NCBI GenBank assembly: GCA_964252015.1
Contig: CAXULW010000013.1
Span: 40,898 to 104,897 of the forward strand
Length of the DNA stretch: 64,000 nucleotides
DNA from: CAXSBR01 sp964252015
GTDB taxonomy: Bacteria; Actinomycetota; Actinomycetes; Mycobacteriales; Jatrophihabitantaceae
Direction: 5' to 3'
Positions 45,915 through 55,031 of the stretch are shown in pieces. The notes beneath the pieces are model-generated. The model was not told the DNA's origin. It saw only the letters and a list, made by a program, of their open reading frames with translations, and searched no databases. The number at the start of each line of letters is the position of its first letter. Position 1 is the first letter of the stretch. Both the position numbers and the translations under genes were made by a program.

Positions 45915-46844
45915 ATGATCACGGTCATTGGCGGGGGAGTCATCGGCTACACCTGCGCGGTGCGGTTGGCCGAGGCCGGTCACGACGTGCACGTCATCAC
46001 CGCGCACGAACCCGCAGACACGACGACGTCGGTCGCGGCCGCGATCTGGTTCCCCTACCTGGCCGAGCCGATGGCCCAGGCGTTGCGGTGGGGCGCCCGG
46101 TCGCTCGACGTGTTCGCCGACCTCGCGGCCGACCCCTGCACCGGTGTGCTCCTGCGGGAGGGTCTGGTCATCCACCGTCACCCCGACCCGGACATGCGCT
46201 GGGCCAGCGTTCTCGACGGCCATCGCCCGGCCCGCCCCGACGAGCTACCAGTGGGTGCACCCGGCGGCACGGTGTGCACGGTGCCCGTGATCGACACCGG
46301 TCGCTACCTGCCCTGGCTGCGCGAGCTGGCCCACGCTCGCGGCGTGACCACCGAGCGACGACGGATGCAGCGGCTTGACCAGGTCGACGGAGACGTCGTT
46401 GTGCTCGCCGCCGGACTGGGTGCGGCCGAGTTGGTCGGCGATGCCGACGTGTACCCCGTCCGCGGCCAGATCGTCCGCCTCACCAACCCGGGACTCACCC
46501 GTTGGCTACTCGACGACGGCGATCCGAAGGCACTGACCTACGTCGTACCGCGAATCGATGACGTGGTGTGCGGCGGCACCGCCGAGCCGGGTCAGCTCGA
46601 TTGCACCCCCGACCCCGGCGCGGAAGCCGCGATCCTGACCCGGGCCCGAGCATTGGAGCCGGGCCTGGTCGACGCACGGGTGATCGGTCGAGCGGTCGGT
46701 CTACGCCCGGCTCGGACCGTCGTCCGCCTCGAGTCCGAGGACGGGCCCGGGCGCCGGACCGTGCACTGCTACGGCCACGGCGGAGCCGGCGTCACACTGT
46801 CCTGGGGCTGCGCCGACGACGTCGTCGGCCTCGTCGACCCCTGA
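45915..46844 (+). CDS. D-amino-acid oxidase-like FAD enzyme
   Basis: The 309-aa flavoprotein starts with the dinucleotide fold VIGGGVIGYTCAVRLAEAGH, then SVAAAIWFPYLAEP, VLAAGLGAAELVGDADVYPV and RGQIVRLTNPG. It ends in YGHGGAGVTLSWGCADDVVG, the DAO signature. It should oxidise D-amino acids to 2-oxo acids with H2O2 release. A C-terminal peroxisomal-type signal is absent, as expected. ATG 45915 gives a correctly placed FAD motif. Confidence 0.9.
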   Translation: MITVIGGGVIGYTCAVRLAEAGHDVHVITAHEPADTTTSVAAAIWFPYLAEPMAQALRWGARSLDVFADLAADPCTGVLLREGLVIHRHPDPDMRWASVLDGHRPARPDELPVGAPGGTVCTVPVIDTGRYLPWLRELAHARGVTTERRRMQRLDQVDGDVVVLAAGLGAAELVGDADVYPVRGQIVRLTNPGLTRWLLDDGDPKALTYVVPRIDDVVCGGTAEPGQLDCTPDPGAEAAILTRARALEPGLVDARVIGRAVGLRPARTVVRLESEDGPGRRTVHCYGHGGAGVTLSWGCADDVVGLVDP

Positions 46845-46982
46845 GTACGCCGGGCGTTGCTGCCCCCTGGGACTCAGTCGTGCGGCTGGCCGTGCCTTCC
46901 GCCGGGCCGCGCGGCCAGGGTGGCGATACCTGGTCCGGTCAAATCGGTGCCGCCGCGGACGGGGACGGGGCAATATGATCGC

Positions 46983-47342
46983 GTGATCGAGATCGGCAGC
47001 CGGCGACGCAATCAGCCCGCGCCCCCACACGTCGTCTTCGACGCGCTCACCGACCCTGATCGCGATCCGTCCCGACCGTGGCTGGGGTTGTTGGACGACG
47101 AGCAGCGGCCGCGGGTCATCCATTCCGACCGACCGGGCACGGTGGTCTGGTCCACGCTGTGGCCGGCGCGGCCCGACGCGATCGTCGAGTTCGACCTGCC
47201 CGGCGACGGTGGGAGCGGCACCGCCCTGCGGTGGACGCTGCGGGTGGACGAGCCGGCACCCGATGCCGCGTTGACCGGCCATTTGCGCAAGCGGATGAAC
47301 CAACTGATCAACGCCAACTTGCGCTACAGCTTCGGCCAATGA
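46983..47342 (+). CDS. hypothetical SRPBCC-like protein
   Basis: This ~119-aa protein has a pattern reminiscent of the START/SRPBCC fold: IEIGSRRRNQPAPPHVVFDA, LTDPDRDPSRPWLGLLDDEQ, VVWSTLWPARPDAIVEFDLP and ALRWTLRVDEPAPDAALTGH, with a helical tail (LRKRMNQLINANLRYSFG). No conserved catalytic residues are evident. GTG 46983 is the best start. It follows the oxidase gene with a ~140-nt gap and converges on malQ. Confidence 0.65.
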   Translation: MIEIGSRRRNQPAPPHVVFDALTDPDRDPSRPWLGLLDDEQRPRVIHSDRPGTVVWSTLWPARPDAIVEFDLPGDGGSGTALRWTLRVDEPAPDAALTGHLRKRMNQLINANLRYSFGQ

Positions 47343-47408
47343 TCCGGCGGTGACCTCATCGACCCAGTCGGTCCGGTCGCCGCGGCATCGGTTCGGCCCC
47401 CAGCTTTT

Positions 47409-49550
47409 TCAGCCGCTGCCGCGCATGGTCTCGGACAGGGCGGCGGCGCGGGCGCTCGTGTAGACGTCTTCGAGCCAGACGCGCTCGCTGTCCGGGCCGG
47501 TGAGCGGCACCCGCCAGTTGGGGTACTCGTCGATGGTGCCCGGTTGGTTCTGGGTGCGCCGGTCGCCGACCGCGTCGGTCAGCGCCAGGCTGCGCAGCCG
47601 GGACGGGGTCGCGGCCAGGTAGCGGTGCAGGGCCAGGACGGTCTGGTCGATGTCGGCGTCGGGGGCCAGCACGCCGCGGTGGCGCAGCTCGTCGAGCCAG
47701 GCGGACTGCTCGGCCCGGTCGGTGGCGAGCTCGTCCTCCAGAGGTCTGCTCAGCAGGCCGAGCCGGTGCCGCAGCCGGACGTGGTCACCGGCCAGGTACC
47801 CGGCGGTCGGCGGCAGGTCGTGGGTGGTGACCGAGGCCAGGCAGTACTCGCGCCACCGTTCCGCCGGCAGCGGCGGGGACGATCCGTCGGCGGCGGGATG
47901 GTCGAAGTCGCCTTCGAACCACAGGATCGACGTGCCCAGCAGTCCCCGCTCGCGCAGGTAGTCGCGCACCCACGGCTCGACCGTGCCCAGGTCCTCGCCG
48001 ATGACGACCGCGTCGGCCCGGTGGGCCTCCAGCGCGAGGATGCCGATGAGGGCGTCGTGGTCGTAACGCACGTAGGTGCCGTCGGTCGGCGCCCCGCCGG
48101 CCGGGATCCACCACAGCCGGAACAGGCCGATGATGTGGTCCACGCGCAAACCGCCGGCGTGGCGCAGCACGTTGGCGATCAGCTCCCGAAACGGCGCGTA
48201 GGCCTCGTCCGCCAGCCGATCCGGACGCCACGGTGGCTGGCTCCAGTCCTGCCCGATCTGGTTGTACGCGTCCGGGGGAGCGCCGACGGTGATGCCGCGG
48301 GCCAGGTCGTCCTGACGGGCCCAGGCATCCGACCCGTTCGGGCTGACCCCCACGGCCAGGTCGTGCACGATGCCCAGCGCCATGCCCGCCCGGCGGGCCG
48401 CGGCCTGGGTCAGGTCCAGTTGCTCGTCCAGGATCCACTGCAACCAGCGGTGCAGGTCGATCTGGTCCTCGTGCTCTTCGCGGAACCGGGCGACCGCGTC
48501 GCCATTCGGGTGGCGCAGCTCTTCCGGCCAATCGTGGAAGTCCACGCCGTGCTCGTCGACCAGCGCGCACCAGGTGGCGAAGTCGGTGAGGGCGTCACCT
48601 TCGCGCCGGCAGAACGCGGCGAAGGCGAGCTGGCGTCCCGGCGCGAGCCCGGCATGGTGCACGATTTCCAGCGCGGCCCGTTTGGCCGTCCATGCCCGGT
48701 CCCGGTCGATGTGATCTTGCTTCTCGTTCTCGGCGAGGTCCGCGTGGATGGCGTCGATCCGGGCTCGGGTCGCCGCGTCCAGGTAGGCGTATTCGGGGAT
48801 CTGCTCGACCCGCAGGTAGAGCGGGTTGCCGAACCGGCGCGTGGTGGGCAGGTAGGGCGACGGTTCCATCGGCGCGCTCGGCTCGGCCGCGTGCAGCGGG
48901 TTGACCAGGACGAACGCGGCGTCGTGCTCGGCGCCGGCCCAACCGGCCAGGTCGGCCAGGTCGGCCAGATCGCCGACTCCCCACGATTGATGGGAGACGA
49001 CGCTGTACAGCTGCGTGGTCAAGCCCCACAGTTTGCGTGCACCGAGCCGGGCGGGCAGGCCGACCCAGTCCGGCGTGACGATGAGCGTCGCCGAGCTCTG
49101 CTGGCCGTCGCTGTAGGCGTAGAGGCGGTGGTAGCCCAACGGCAGCTGCGCCGGCAGGACGAACGTCGCTTGTCCGACGAGGCGGTCGCCGATCTGGCGG
49201 GGCGGGGTGTTGTCCTCGGCTTGGGAAACGTGGCCGAGCACGCTGCCGTCATCGAACGCGATCCAGACGTCGACCGGTTGGCCGTGCGTGACGTGTACGG
49301 CCACCCTGGTTTCCCGTCCGTCCCGGCTGACGAGGTACGCCGGCAGCATGCGGGTCCAGGCCTGGTCGCGCCGTGTTTGTAGGGCTTCCTGTTGGGTTTG
49401 CGACGTGGTCGCGTCGACGCCTAATGCGCCTAGGACTGCTACCAGGGTGTGCGCTGGTACCTCTACGTGGTTGCCCCGCCAGTCCCAGTATTCGGTGGCT
49501 ACGTCGTAGGCGTGGGCCAGCTCGGCCAGGGTCGCGTCCAGGTCGGTCAC
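47409..49550 (-). CDS. malQ: 4-alpha-glucanotransferase (amylomaltase)
   Basis: The 713-aa GH77 enzyme has an N-terminal beta-sandwich extension typical of actinobacteria (~1-160), then the barrel: YSVVSHQSWGVGDLADLADL, NPLHAAEPSAPMEPSPYLPT, the nucleophile region GGLRVDHIIGLFRLWWIPAG, the acid/base IGEDLGTVEPWVRDYL and TTHDLPPTAGYL. It disproportionates maltodextrins. The start is a GTG at 49550; a -10-like TAGATA lies 6 nt upstream, so the transcript may be leaderless. No maltose operon genes are adjacent. Confidence 0.93.
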   Translation of the reverse strand: MTDLDATLAELAHAYDVATEYWDWRGNHVEVPAHTLVAVLGALGVDATTSQTQQEALQTRRDQAWTRMLPAYLVSRDGRETRVAVHVTHGQPVDVWIAFDDGSVLGHVSQAEDNTPPRQIGDRLVGQATFVLPAQLPLGYHRLYAYSDGQQSSATLIVTPDWVGLPARLGARKLWGLTTQLYSVVSHQSWGVGDLADLADLAGWAGAEHDAAFVLVNPLHAAEPSAPMEPSPYLPTTRRFGNPLYLRVEQIPEYAYLDAATRARIDAIHADLAENEKQDHIDRDRAWTAKRAALEIVHHAGLAPGRQLAFAAFCRREGDALTDFATWCALVDEHGVDFHDWPEELRHPNGDAVARFREEHEDQIDLHRWLQWILDEQLDLTQAAARRAGMALGIVHDLAVGVSPNGSDAWARQDDLARGITVGAPPDAYNQIGQDWSQPPWRPDRLADEAYAPFRELIANVLRHAGGLRVDHIIGLFRLWWIPAGGAPTDGTYVRYDHDALIGILALEAHRADAVVIGEDLGTVEPWVRDYLRERGLLGTSILWFEGDFDHPAADGSSPPLPAERWREYCLASVTTHDLPPTAGYLAGDHVRLRHRLGLLSRPLEDELATDRAEQSAWLDELRHRGVLAPDADIDQTVLALHRYLAATPSRLRSLALTDAVGDRRTQNQPGTIDEYPNWRVPLTGPDSERVWLEDVYTSARAAALSETMRGSG

Positions 49551-49556
49551 GCGGTT

Positions 49557-49562
49557 TATCTA
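49557..49562 (-). promoter_or_regulatory. possible -10 element of a leaderless malQ transcript
   Basis: On the minus strand TAGATA lies 6 nt before the GTG of malQ, and no Shine-Dalgarno is present. That spacing is what leaderless actinobacterial genes show. No good -35 box is visible, so confidence is low. Confidence 0.4.
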
Positions 49563-49739
49563 AGTGCATTCGTTGTGGTGGCTTTAGCGCGGCTTGCTGC
49601 CGCTTGAAAAGGCAAGGGCGCATCGACGAGGGAGTCTGGTTCTTGGGCTCTGTTTTTGTCGTCGGCCTCCTGTTTGCTACGGGTGACTGACTGCTGTCTC
49701 GACGGGGTCGTTTGCTCGCGAAGATCTTGATTCGACCTC

Positions 49740-49769
49740 TTGACTGCTCGAACATAGATACGATACTAT
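49740..49769 (+). promoter_or_regulatory. sigma70-type promoter of the DUF222-HNH gene
   Basis: TTGACT (49740-49745) and TACTAT (49764-49769) are separated by 18 nt. The ATG at 49776 begins 7 nt after the -10 box, which is where transcription should start, so the mRNA is probably leaderless. The surrounding bases are markedly AT-rich for this genome. Confidence 0.65.
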
Positions 49770-49775
49770 AGAGTC

Positions 49776-51275
49776 ATGACTACAGTCGCCCGCCTCGTCT
49801 ACGACGCCCTGGTCTGCGATGAGCAGTTCGCCGCCGACCTCGGTCGGGACGGTGCCTGGGCCGAGATCCTCGGTGATGCGGTGCCGTTGACGCCCGCGTT
49901 CGGTGACGCCGCGTCGGTGGGTGCGCCGCCGAACCTGGTCGAGGCCCTGGTGTACCCGAACGAGACCGCCGCCTGCCTGGCCCAACTTGCGCCGTCGCCT
50001 CGGCTGGTCGAGGTGCTGAACGTGTTGTCCCCGGCGATGTTGGAGGTGGACGGGCAGATCGACACTCTGGTCGCGGTGGAGCGGCACATCGCGATGTTGC
50101 AGGCCCGTTCTTCGGAGTTGTTGGCCGCGTTGGATGTTGGGGATACGTCGAAGGACGGGTTCACCCGTGACCATGTCGCGGCGGCGTTGCGGATACCACC
50201 GGTGTCGATGCGTAACCGTATGGCGGCCGCCTCGGACCTGACCTACCGCCTCCCCGCCACCCTCGCAGCGTTACGCGCCGGGGACATCACATTGCGGCAC
50301 GCGACCGATCTGGCCGAGGCCACCCGCTCGTTGACCCCCGACTCGATCGCGGCCGTGGAGGCCAAGGTGCTGGAACGGGCGGCGGAGCAGACCGTGGCCC
50401 AGTTCCGCGCCGCAGTGAAACGGGCCGTCCTCCGCGTGACGTCCCCGGCGGAGGAGGAGAAGGCCCACACCGACGCCGTGGCCCAACGCCGGGTGGTGTC
50501 CTTCCCCGAGCCGCACGGCATGGCCACCGTGAACGCGTTCCTGTCCGCGGAGGACGCGGCGACCGTGATGGCCGCGGTGGATGCGATCGCCCGGGAGACG
50601 ATCCACGGCAAAGGCGGCGACACCCGCACCGTGGACCAGCGCCGCGCGGACGCCCTGGTCGAACTCTGTTCTTCCGCGCTGGGCGATCCGCACCTGACCC
50701 GCGCACACGGGCAGCGTCCCAGTGTGCAGGTCACTGTTGCCGCGTCCACCCTGATGGGCCTGGACCAGCAACCCGCGGAGTTGGACGGCTACGGTCCGAT
50801 CACCGCCGCGATGGCACGCCGGATCGCATCGGACCCGACCGCGCAGTGGCGGCTGCTGTTGACCGACGACGCCGGCCTGGTCCAACACGCCGGGTCGAAA
50901 ACTTACCGCCCCCCGGCGGACATGACCCGCACCGTCATCGCCAGAGATGTCCACTGCCAATTCCCCGGCTGCCGCAAGAACGCCGCCCACACCGACCTCG
51001 ACCATGTGCAGGCGTACCGAGAAGGCGACAAGACGACCGAAGCGAACCTGATGTCGCTATGCCGGCGCCACCACCGGTTCAAACACAGCACGAAATGGAC
51101 CGTCACCCGCGACGACGCCACCGGCGTCACCACGTGGAAAGACCGCCGCGGCCGCAAATACCGAACCCGACCCCCGACCAGGCCGACAACAACGACCGGA
51201 ACGCCCGGGGCCACTCCACCAGCCAGTCCGCCAACCAGTCCGCCAACCACACTGCCGCTCGACCCGCCGTTTTAA
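49776..51275 (+). CDS. DUF222 / 13E12-repeat HNH endonuclease
   Basis: The 499-aa protein belongs to the 13E12 repeat family, multi-copy in many actinobacteria. The N-terminal helical DUF222 region (~60-250) includes TLVAVERHIAMLQARSSELL and ALRAGDITLRHATDLAEATR. The C-terminal HNH domain (~385-430) reads CQFPGCRKNAAHTDLDHVQA, YREGDKTTEANLMSLCRRHH and RFKHSTKW, with the DLDH, N and HH catalytic and metal residues intact. The tail is a Pro/Thr repeat (PASPPTSPPTS). Some members lie in mobile elements, but no element boundary is visible here. Target and role are unknown. Confidence 0.9.
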   Translation: MTTVARLVYDALVCDEQFAADLGRDGAWAEILGDAVPLTPAFGDAASVGAPPNLVEALVYPNETAACLAQLAPSPRLVEVLNVLSPAMLEVDGQIDTLVAVERHIAMLQARSSELLAALDVGDTSKDGFTRDHVAAALRIPPVSMRNRMAAASDLTYRLPATLAALRAGDITLRHATDLAEATRSLTPDSIAAVEAKVLERAAEQTVAQFRAAVKRAVLRVTSPAEEEKAHTDAVAQRRVVSFPEPHGMATVNAFLSAEDAATVMAAVDAIARETIHGKGGDTRTVDQRRADALVELCSSALGDPHLTRAHGQRPSVQVTVAASTLMGLDQQPAELDGYGPITAAMARRIASDPTAQWRLLLTDDAGLVQHAGSKTYRPPADMTRTVIARDVHCQFPGCRKNAAHTDLDHVQAYREGDKTTEANLMSLCRRHHRFKHSTKWTVTRDDATGVTTWKDRRGRKYRTRPPTRPTTTTGTPGATPPASPPTSPPTTLPLDPPF

Positions 51276-51325
51276 GTTGTTCGACGGTCGGCGCGTTCGA
51301 GTAAACCGAGGGTCGAACACGTTGG

Positions 51326-52465
51326 TCAACGGTCGCGGGTTACGCCTTTGGGTAGGTGCGTGGCTTGGGTGAGCGGTCGGGCCGCGGCGAGCTTGGCCGC
51401 TTCGGCCAGGTCGAGTCCGGCGCTGACGCCGACCCACTCGGCGTGCGCTTCGGTGAGGGCGTTGAACCAGCGCAGGGCCAGCTCGTCGTGGGTCTCGTCC
51501 GAGACTTCGCCGAAGATGCGCACCCGGGCCAGGCCGCCGTCGGGGAAGACGTCCATCCGGACGTGGGTGAACTCGCGGTCGTCGCTGACTCGGTAGCGGT
51601 GGTTGGTGTCGGGTTGCAGTCGCTTGCGCGGCACCAGGTCCAGCCACTCGTCCGGGTTCGCCGAGCGGGCGTCGCGGCCGCGCAACGACGCCTCACCGGG
51701 GCAATTGCCGACGAAGTGCGTGCTGTCGATCTCGGCCAACCGCACGATCCCCGGCGCGGCCAGGGCGAACTCGACCCAGTCGTTGCCTTCTCCTCGTCGG
51801 CGCGCGTTCTCCCAGCCCTCGCCCATGATCCGGGCTTTGCCGGGCAGGATCAGGTTGATCGGCGAGTTGTAGAACATGTCCGAGCATCCGGTGACCCGCC
51901 CGCCGTTCTCGAGGGCGGCCAGGTCGAAGATGCGGGGGACGACGCGCGGGTCGGCCTGGACCTCGCCGAACACGCGGAACCGGGCCACGCCACCGTCGGG
52001 ATAGATGGTCAGTCGCACGTGGGTGAACCGATGCGGCGAGGTGACCTCGAACTCGTTGGGGAAGTGGCCCTTGATCGGCGAGCGCGGCACGAGCGTCTCC
52101 CACTGCGCCTGCTTGAGTTCACTCGGCGACGGGTATCCCTCGTAACTCGCCCCCTCGACCGAAGCCTCGGGCGGGTAGTTGCCCTTGAACCACGCGGTGT
52201 CGATCATCACGCCGCGGACGATGCCACCGGCGCCGAGGCGGACGATGACGAAGTCGTGGCCGGGCTCGCGACGTCGCCGGGTCTCCCAGCCGTCGTAGAC
52301 CTTGCCCTTGTGGCCGAAGCTCTCGGCGGAAAAGACCGCCGGCGTGGGCTTCAGCAGGTTGGCCGCCTCGGCGAACAGCTCGTCGTTGGCGTAGACGACC
52401 CCACCGCCCAGCGCGCGCGAGGCCAGGTCGGGCAGGTGGGTGAAGTCCGCGAATTCGTCTGTCAT
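51326..52465 (-). CDS. alc: allantoicase
   Basis: The ~379-aa enzyme hydrolyses allantoate to ureidoglycolate and urea. It has two allantoicase repeats: first SAESFGHKGKVYDGWETRRR, REPGHDFVIVRLGAGGIVRG and DTAWFKGNYPPEASVEG; second CSDMFYNSPINLILPGKARI, MGEGWENARRRGEGNDWVEF and DSTHFVGNCPGEASLRG. Each repeat closes with THVRLTIYPDGGVARFRVFG and its counterpart. ATG 52465 is used; GTG 52471 is possible. It is the last gene of the ureide cluster, 34 nt after allantoinase. Confidence 0.95.
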   Translation of the reverse strand: MTDEFADFTHLPDLASRALGGGVVYANDELFAEAANLLKPTPAVFSAESFGHKGKVYDGWETRRRREPGHDFVIVRLGAGGIVRGVMIDTAWFKGNYPPEASVEGASYEGYPSPSELKQAQWETLVPRSPIKGHFPNEFEVTSPHRFTHVRLTIYPDGGVARFRVFGEVQADPRVVPRIFDLAALENGGRVTGCSDMFYNSPINLILPGKARIMGEGWENARRRGEGNDWVEFALAAPGIVRLAEIDSTHFVGNCPGEASLRGRDARSANPDEWLDLVPRKRLQPDTNHRYRVSDDREFTHVRMDVFPDGGLARVRIFGEVSDETHDELALRWFNALTEAHAEWVGVSAGLDLAEAAKLAAARPLTQATHLPKGVTRDR

Positions 52466-52499
52466 CGCCACGGTCCGGCCACGTTCCGTCCGGCCACGC

Positions 52500-53858
52500 T
52501 CATGTGTCTCCTCTGCTCAGCAGCGTGCCTGAGGGTGCGCCGGTGATCTTGTTATCCTCCTGGATCTTCTGCCCGCGCAGCCAGGTGGAACGCACCACGC
52601 CGTACAGCTCCTGACCGGCGTAGGCGCTGATCGGGTTGCGATGATGCAGCCGGCCCACGTCGACGATGAACCGGTCGTCCGGGGCCAGCACGCACAGGTC
52701 GGCGTCATAACCGACGTCGATCCGACCCTTGGTCGTCAGCCCGGCGAGTTCGGCCGGACGGCGGGCCATCCAGTCGACGACCTCGCTCAGCGGTACGCCG
52801 CGTTCCCGCGCGCCCGTCCAGACCGCGGGCAGGTCGAGTTGCAACCCGGCCAAGCCACCCCAGGCCAGCCCGAAATCGCCGGTGTCGCGCACCTTGAGGT
52901 CGACGGTGCACGGCGAGTTGTCGGAGACGACGCAGTCGATGACGCCTTCGCGCAGTCCGGTCCACAGCAGCTCCCGGTTGGCCGCCTCGCGGATCGGCGG
53001 GCAGCACTTGTATTCGGTCGCGCCGGGCGGAACCTGCTCGGACGTGAAGTGCAGGTAGTGCGGGCACGTCTCGACGGTGAGACGGATGCCTTCGGCGCGG
53101 GCGCTGGCCAGCATCGGCAGCGCGTCCGAACTGGACAGGTGCAGCAGGTGGGCGCGGCCGCCGGTCCAGCGCGCCGCCTCGATCAGCCGGGCTATCGCCA
53201 GGTTCTCCGCCCCGCGCGGACGCGAGGCCAGGAAGTCGCCGTACACCGGCCCGTGCGCGTCCGGGGAGTGGGCCAGCGCCTCGTCGTCTTCCGCGTGCAC
53301 GATCATCAACCCGTCGAACCCGGCCACCTCGTGCATCGCGGCGGAGAACCGCGTGGGGTCCAGGTGCGGGAACTCGTCGACGCCGGAAGGGGACAGGAAG
53401 CACTTGAACCCGAACACGCCGGCGTCCCACAGGTCGCGCAGCGTGCCGAGGTTGGCCGGGATGGCCCCGCCCCAGAAGCCGACGTCGACGAACACCCGCC
53501 CGCGGGCCGAGTCCTGCTTGACCCGCAGCGCATCGACGTCACAGGTGGGCGGGATGCTGTTCAGCGGCATGTCGAGCAACGTGGTGACACCACCGGCGGC
53601 GGCCGCACGCGTGGCGGCGTCGAAACCTTCCCATTCCGTGCGGCCGGGTTCGTTGACGTGCACGTGCGTGTCGACCAGACCCGGCAGGAGCACCTCGTTA
53701 TCGGCCAATGTGACCGTGCGCTCGGCGGCGGGGTCAGCGTCGAACGCGTCGACCGAGACGACGCGACCGTCGCGAATGCCAACCGCAGCAGGGGATTCTC
53801 CGGTCGGTGTGATGACCCGCCGCGCGCGGACGACGAGATCCAGGCTCACGCTATCCAC
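52500..53858 (-). CDS. allB: allantoinase
   Basis: The 452-aa amidohydrolase opens the allantoin ring to allantoate. It shows the metal motif GLVDTHVHVNEPGRTEWEGF, the carbamylated-Lys candidate in FGFKCFLSPSGVDEFPHL, His ligands in IVHAEDDEAL and HLLHLSSSDALP, VETCPHYLHF and the catalytic Asp in VVSDNSPC. Length and the KCFLSPSG block fit bacterial AllB rather than dihydropyrimidinase. GTG 53858 starts it, 27 nt after glycerate kinase. Confidence 0.95.
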   Translation of the reverse strand: MDSVSLDLVVRARRVITPTGESPAAVGIRDGRVVSVDAFDADPAAERTVTLADNEVLLPGLVDTHVHVNEPGRTEWEGFDAATRAAAAGGVTTLLDMPLNSIPPTCDVDALRVKQDSARGRVFVDVGFWGGAIPANLGTLRDLWDAGVFGFKCFLSPSGVDEFPHLDPTRFSAAMHEVAGFDGLMIVHAEDDEALAHSPDAHGPVYGDFLASRPRGAENLAIARLIEAARWTGGRAHLLHLSSSDALPMLASARAEGIRLTVETCPHYLHFTSEQVPPGATEYKCCPPIREAANRELLWTGLREGVIDCVVSDNSPCTVDLKVRDTGDFGLAWGGLAGLQLDLPAVWTGARERGVPLSEVVDWMARRPAELAGLTTKGRIDVGYDADLCVLAPDDRFIVDVGRLHHRNPISAYAGQELYGVVRSTWLRGQKIQEDNKITGAPSGTLLSRGDT

Positions 53859-53885
53859 CGTGATCAGGCCTCCTCGGGTTCAACG

Positions 53886-55019
53886 TCAGACCGACGCCGC
53901 GGACAGCTGGGACCGAGCGACGACCGCACCGATGCGCTCCAGCAGCGGACCGGCCTCGGCCAGGCATCGGGCGACATCGGGTTCGAGGTCGGTGAGTGCG
54001 TACGCGGCCGTGATCGCCGCTCGGTGCAATTCTCCCACGTCCAGCGAGGTGCGCCCGCAGACGGCCACCGTCCGCACACCCGCGCGCCGAGCCGCGTCGG
54101 CTACTCCGACCGGGGCCTTGCCGGACAGGCTCTGTCGGTCGAGTGAGCCCTCGCCGGTGACGACCAGGTCGGCGGTGGGCAGGTAGTCGCGCAGGCCCAC
54201 CAGCTCCAGCACCAGCTCGATTCCGGGACGCATGGCCGCGCCGAGCCCAGCCATCGCGGCAAAACCCACGCCGCCGGCGGCGCCGGCCCCCGGGTGCGTC
54301 GCGAGGTCGGTGCCGGTGGCGCGAGCCAGGACCTGCGCCCATCTGGTCAGGGCCGTGTCCAACCGCTCGACCTGATCAGCGGACGCGCCCTTCTGCGGCC
54401 CGTAGACCGCGGCCGCCCCGTTCGCGCCGAGCAGCGGGTTGTCCACGTCACCGGCCACCACCACCTCGACCTGGGCGAAGGCTGCTGGCAGGGTGGACAG
54501 GTCGACCGCGGCGACCTCGGCCAGGGCGGTGCCGCCGCGCCCGACGTCAGCACCGGCCGCCGTCAGCACCCGGATCCCCAGCGCCTGCAGGAATCCCGTC
54601 CCGCCGTCCGTGCTGGCGCTCCCGCCGATGCCGAGCACGACCCGGCGGGCGCCGCCTTCGACCGCCGCACGCACGACCTCACCCAGTCCGTAGCTCGAGG
54701 ACGTCTCCGGCTCGAAGCGTCCGCCCGGCAGCAGGACCAGTCCGCAGACCGACGCCATTTCGACCACCGCCTCGTCACCCCGGCGGGCGAAGGAGGTGCG
54801 CACCGGCGCCCCGGTGGGACCGGACGCGGTGACCGGCACCCGGGTGAACCCGGCCGCCACCGCGGCGTCAACCGTGCCGTCACCGCCGTCGGCCATCGGG
54901 CACTGGATGACGTCCAGGTCGGCGATGACCCGGCGCAGCCCGACGCTGACATGAGCGGCCACCTCGATCGCGGTGAGGGAGCCCTTGAACTTGTCCGGGG
55001 CGACGACGACACGCTGCAC
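53886..55019 (-). CDS. glycerate kinase, type I
   Basis: The 377-aa protein is a GarK/GlxK-family kinase: APDKFKGSLTAIEVAAHVSV at the N-terminus, MADGGDGTVDA, LGIGGSASTDGGTGFLQALG, VAGDVDNPLLGANGAAAVYG and TGEGSLDRQSLSGKAPVGVA. It phosphorylates D-glycerate (to 2-phosphoglycerate in this class), the exit of the glyoxylate branch. GTG 55019 starts it, 12 nt after gcl. Confidence 0.93.
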   Translation of the reverse strand: MQRVVVAPDKFKGSLTAIEVAAHVSVGLRRVIADLDVIQCPMADGGDGTVDAAVAAGFTRVPVTASGPTGAPVRTSFARRGDEAVVEMASVCGLVLLPGGRFEPETSSSYGLGEVVRAAVEGGARRVVLGIGGSASTDGGTGFLQALGIRVLTAAGADVGRGGTALAEVAAVDLSTLPAAFAQVEVVVAGDVDNPLLGANGAAAVYGPQKGASADQVERLDTALTRWAQVLARATGTDLATHPGAGAAGGVGFAAMAGLGAAMRPGIELVLELVGLRDYLPTADLVVTGEGSLDRQSLSGKAPVGVADAARRAGVRTVAVCGRTSLDVGELHRAAITAAYALTDLEPDVARCLAEAGPLLERIGAVVARSQLSAASV

Positions 55020-55031
55020 GGTGTGCGCCGA

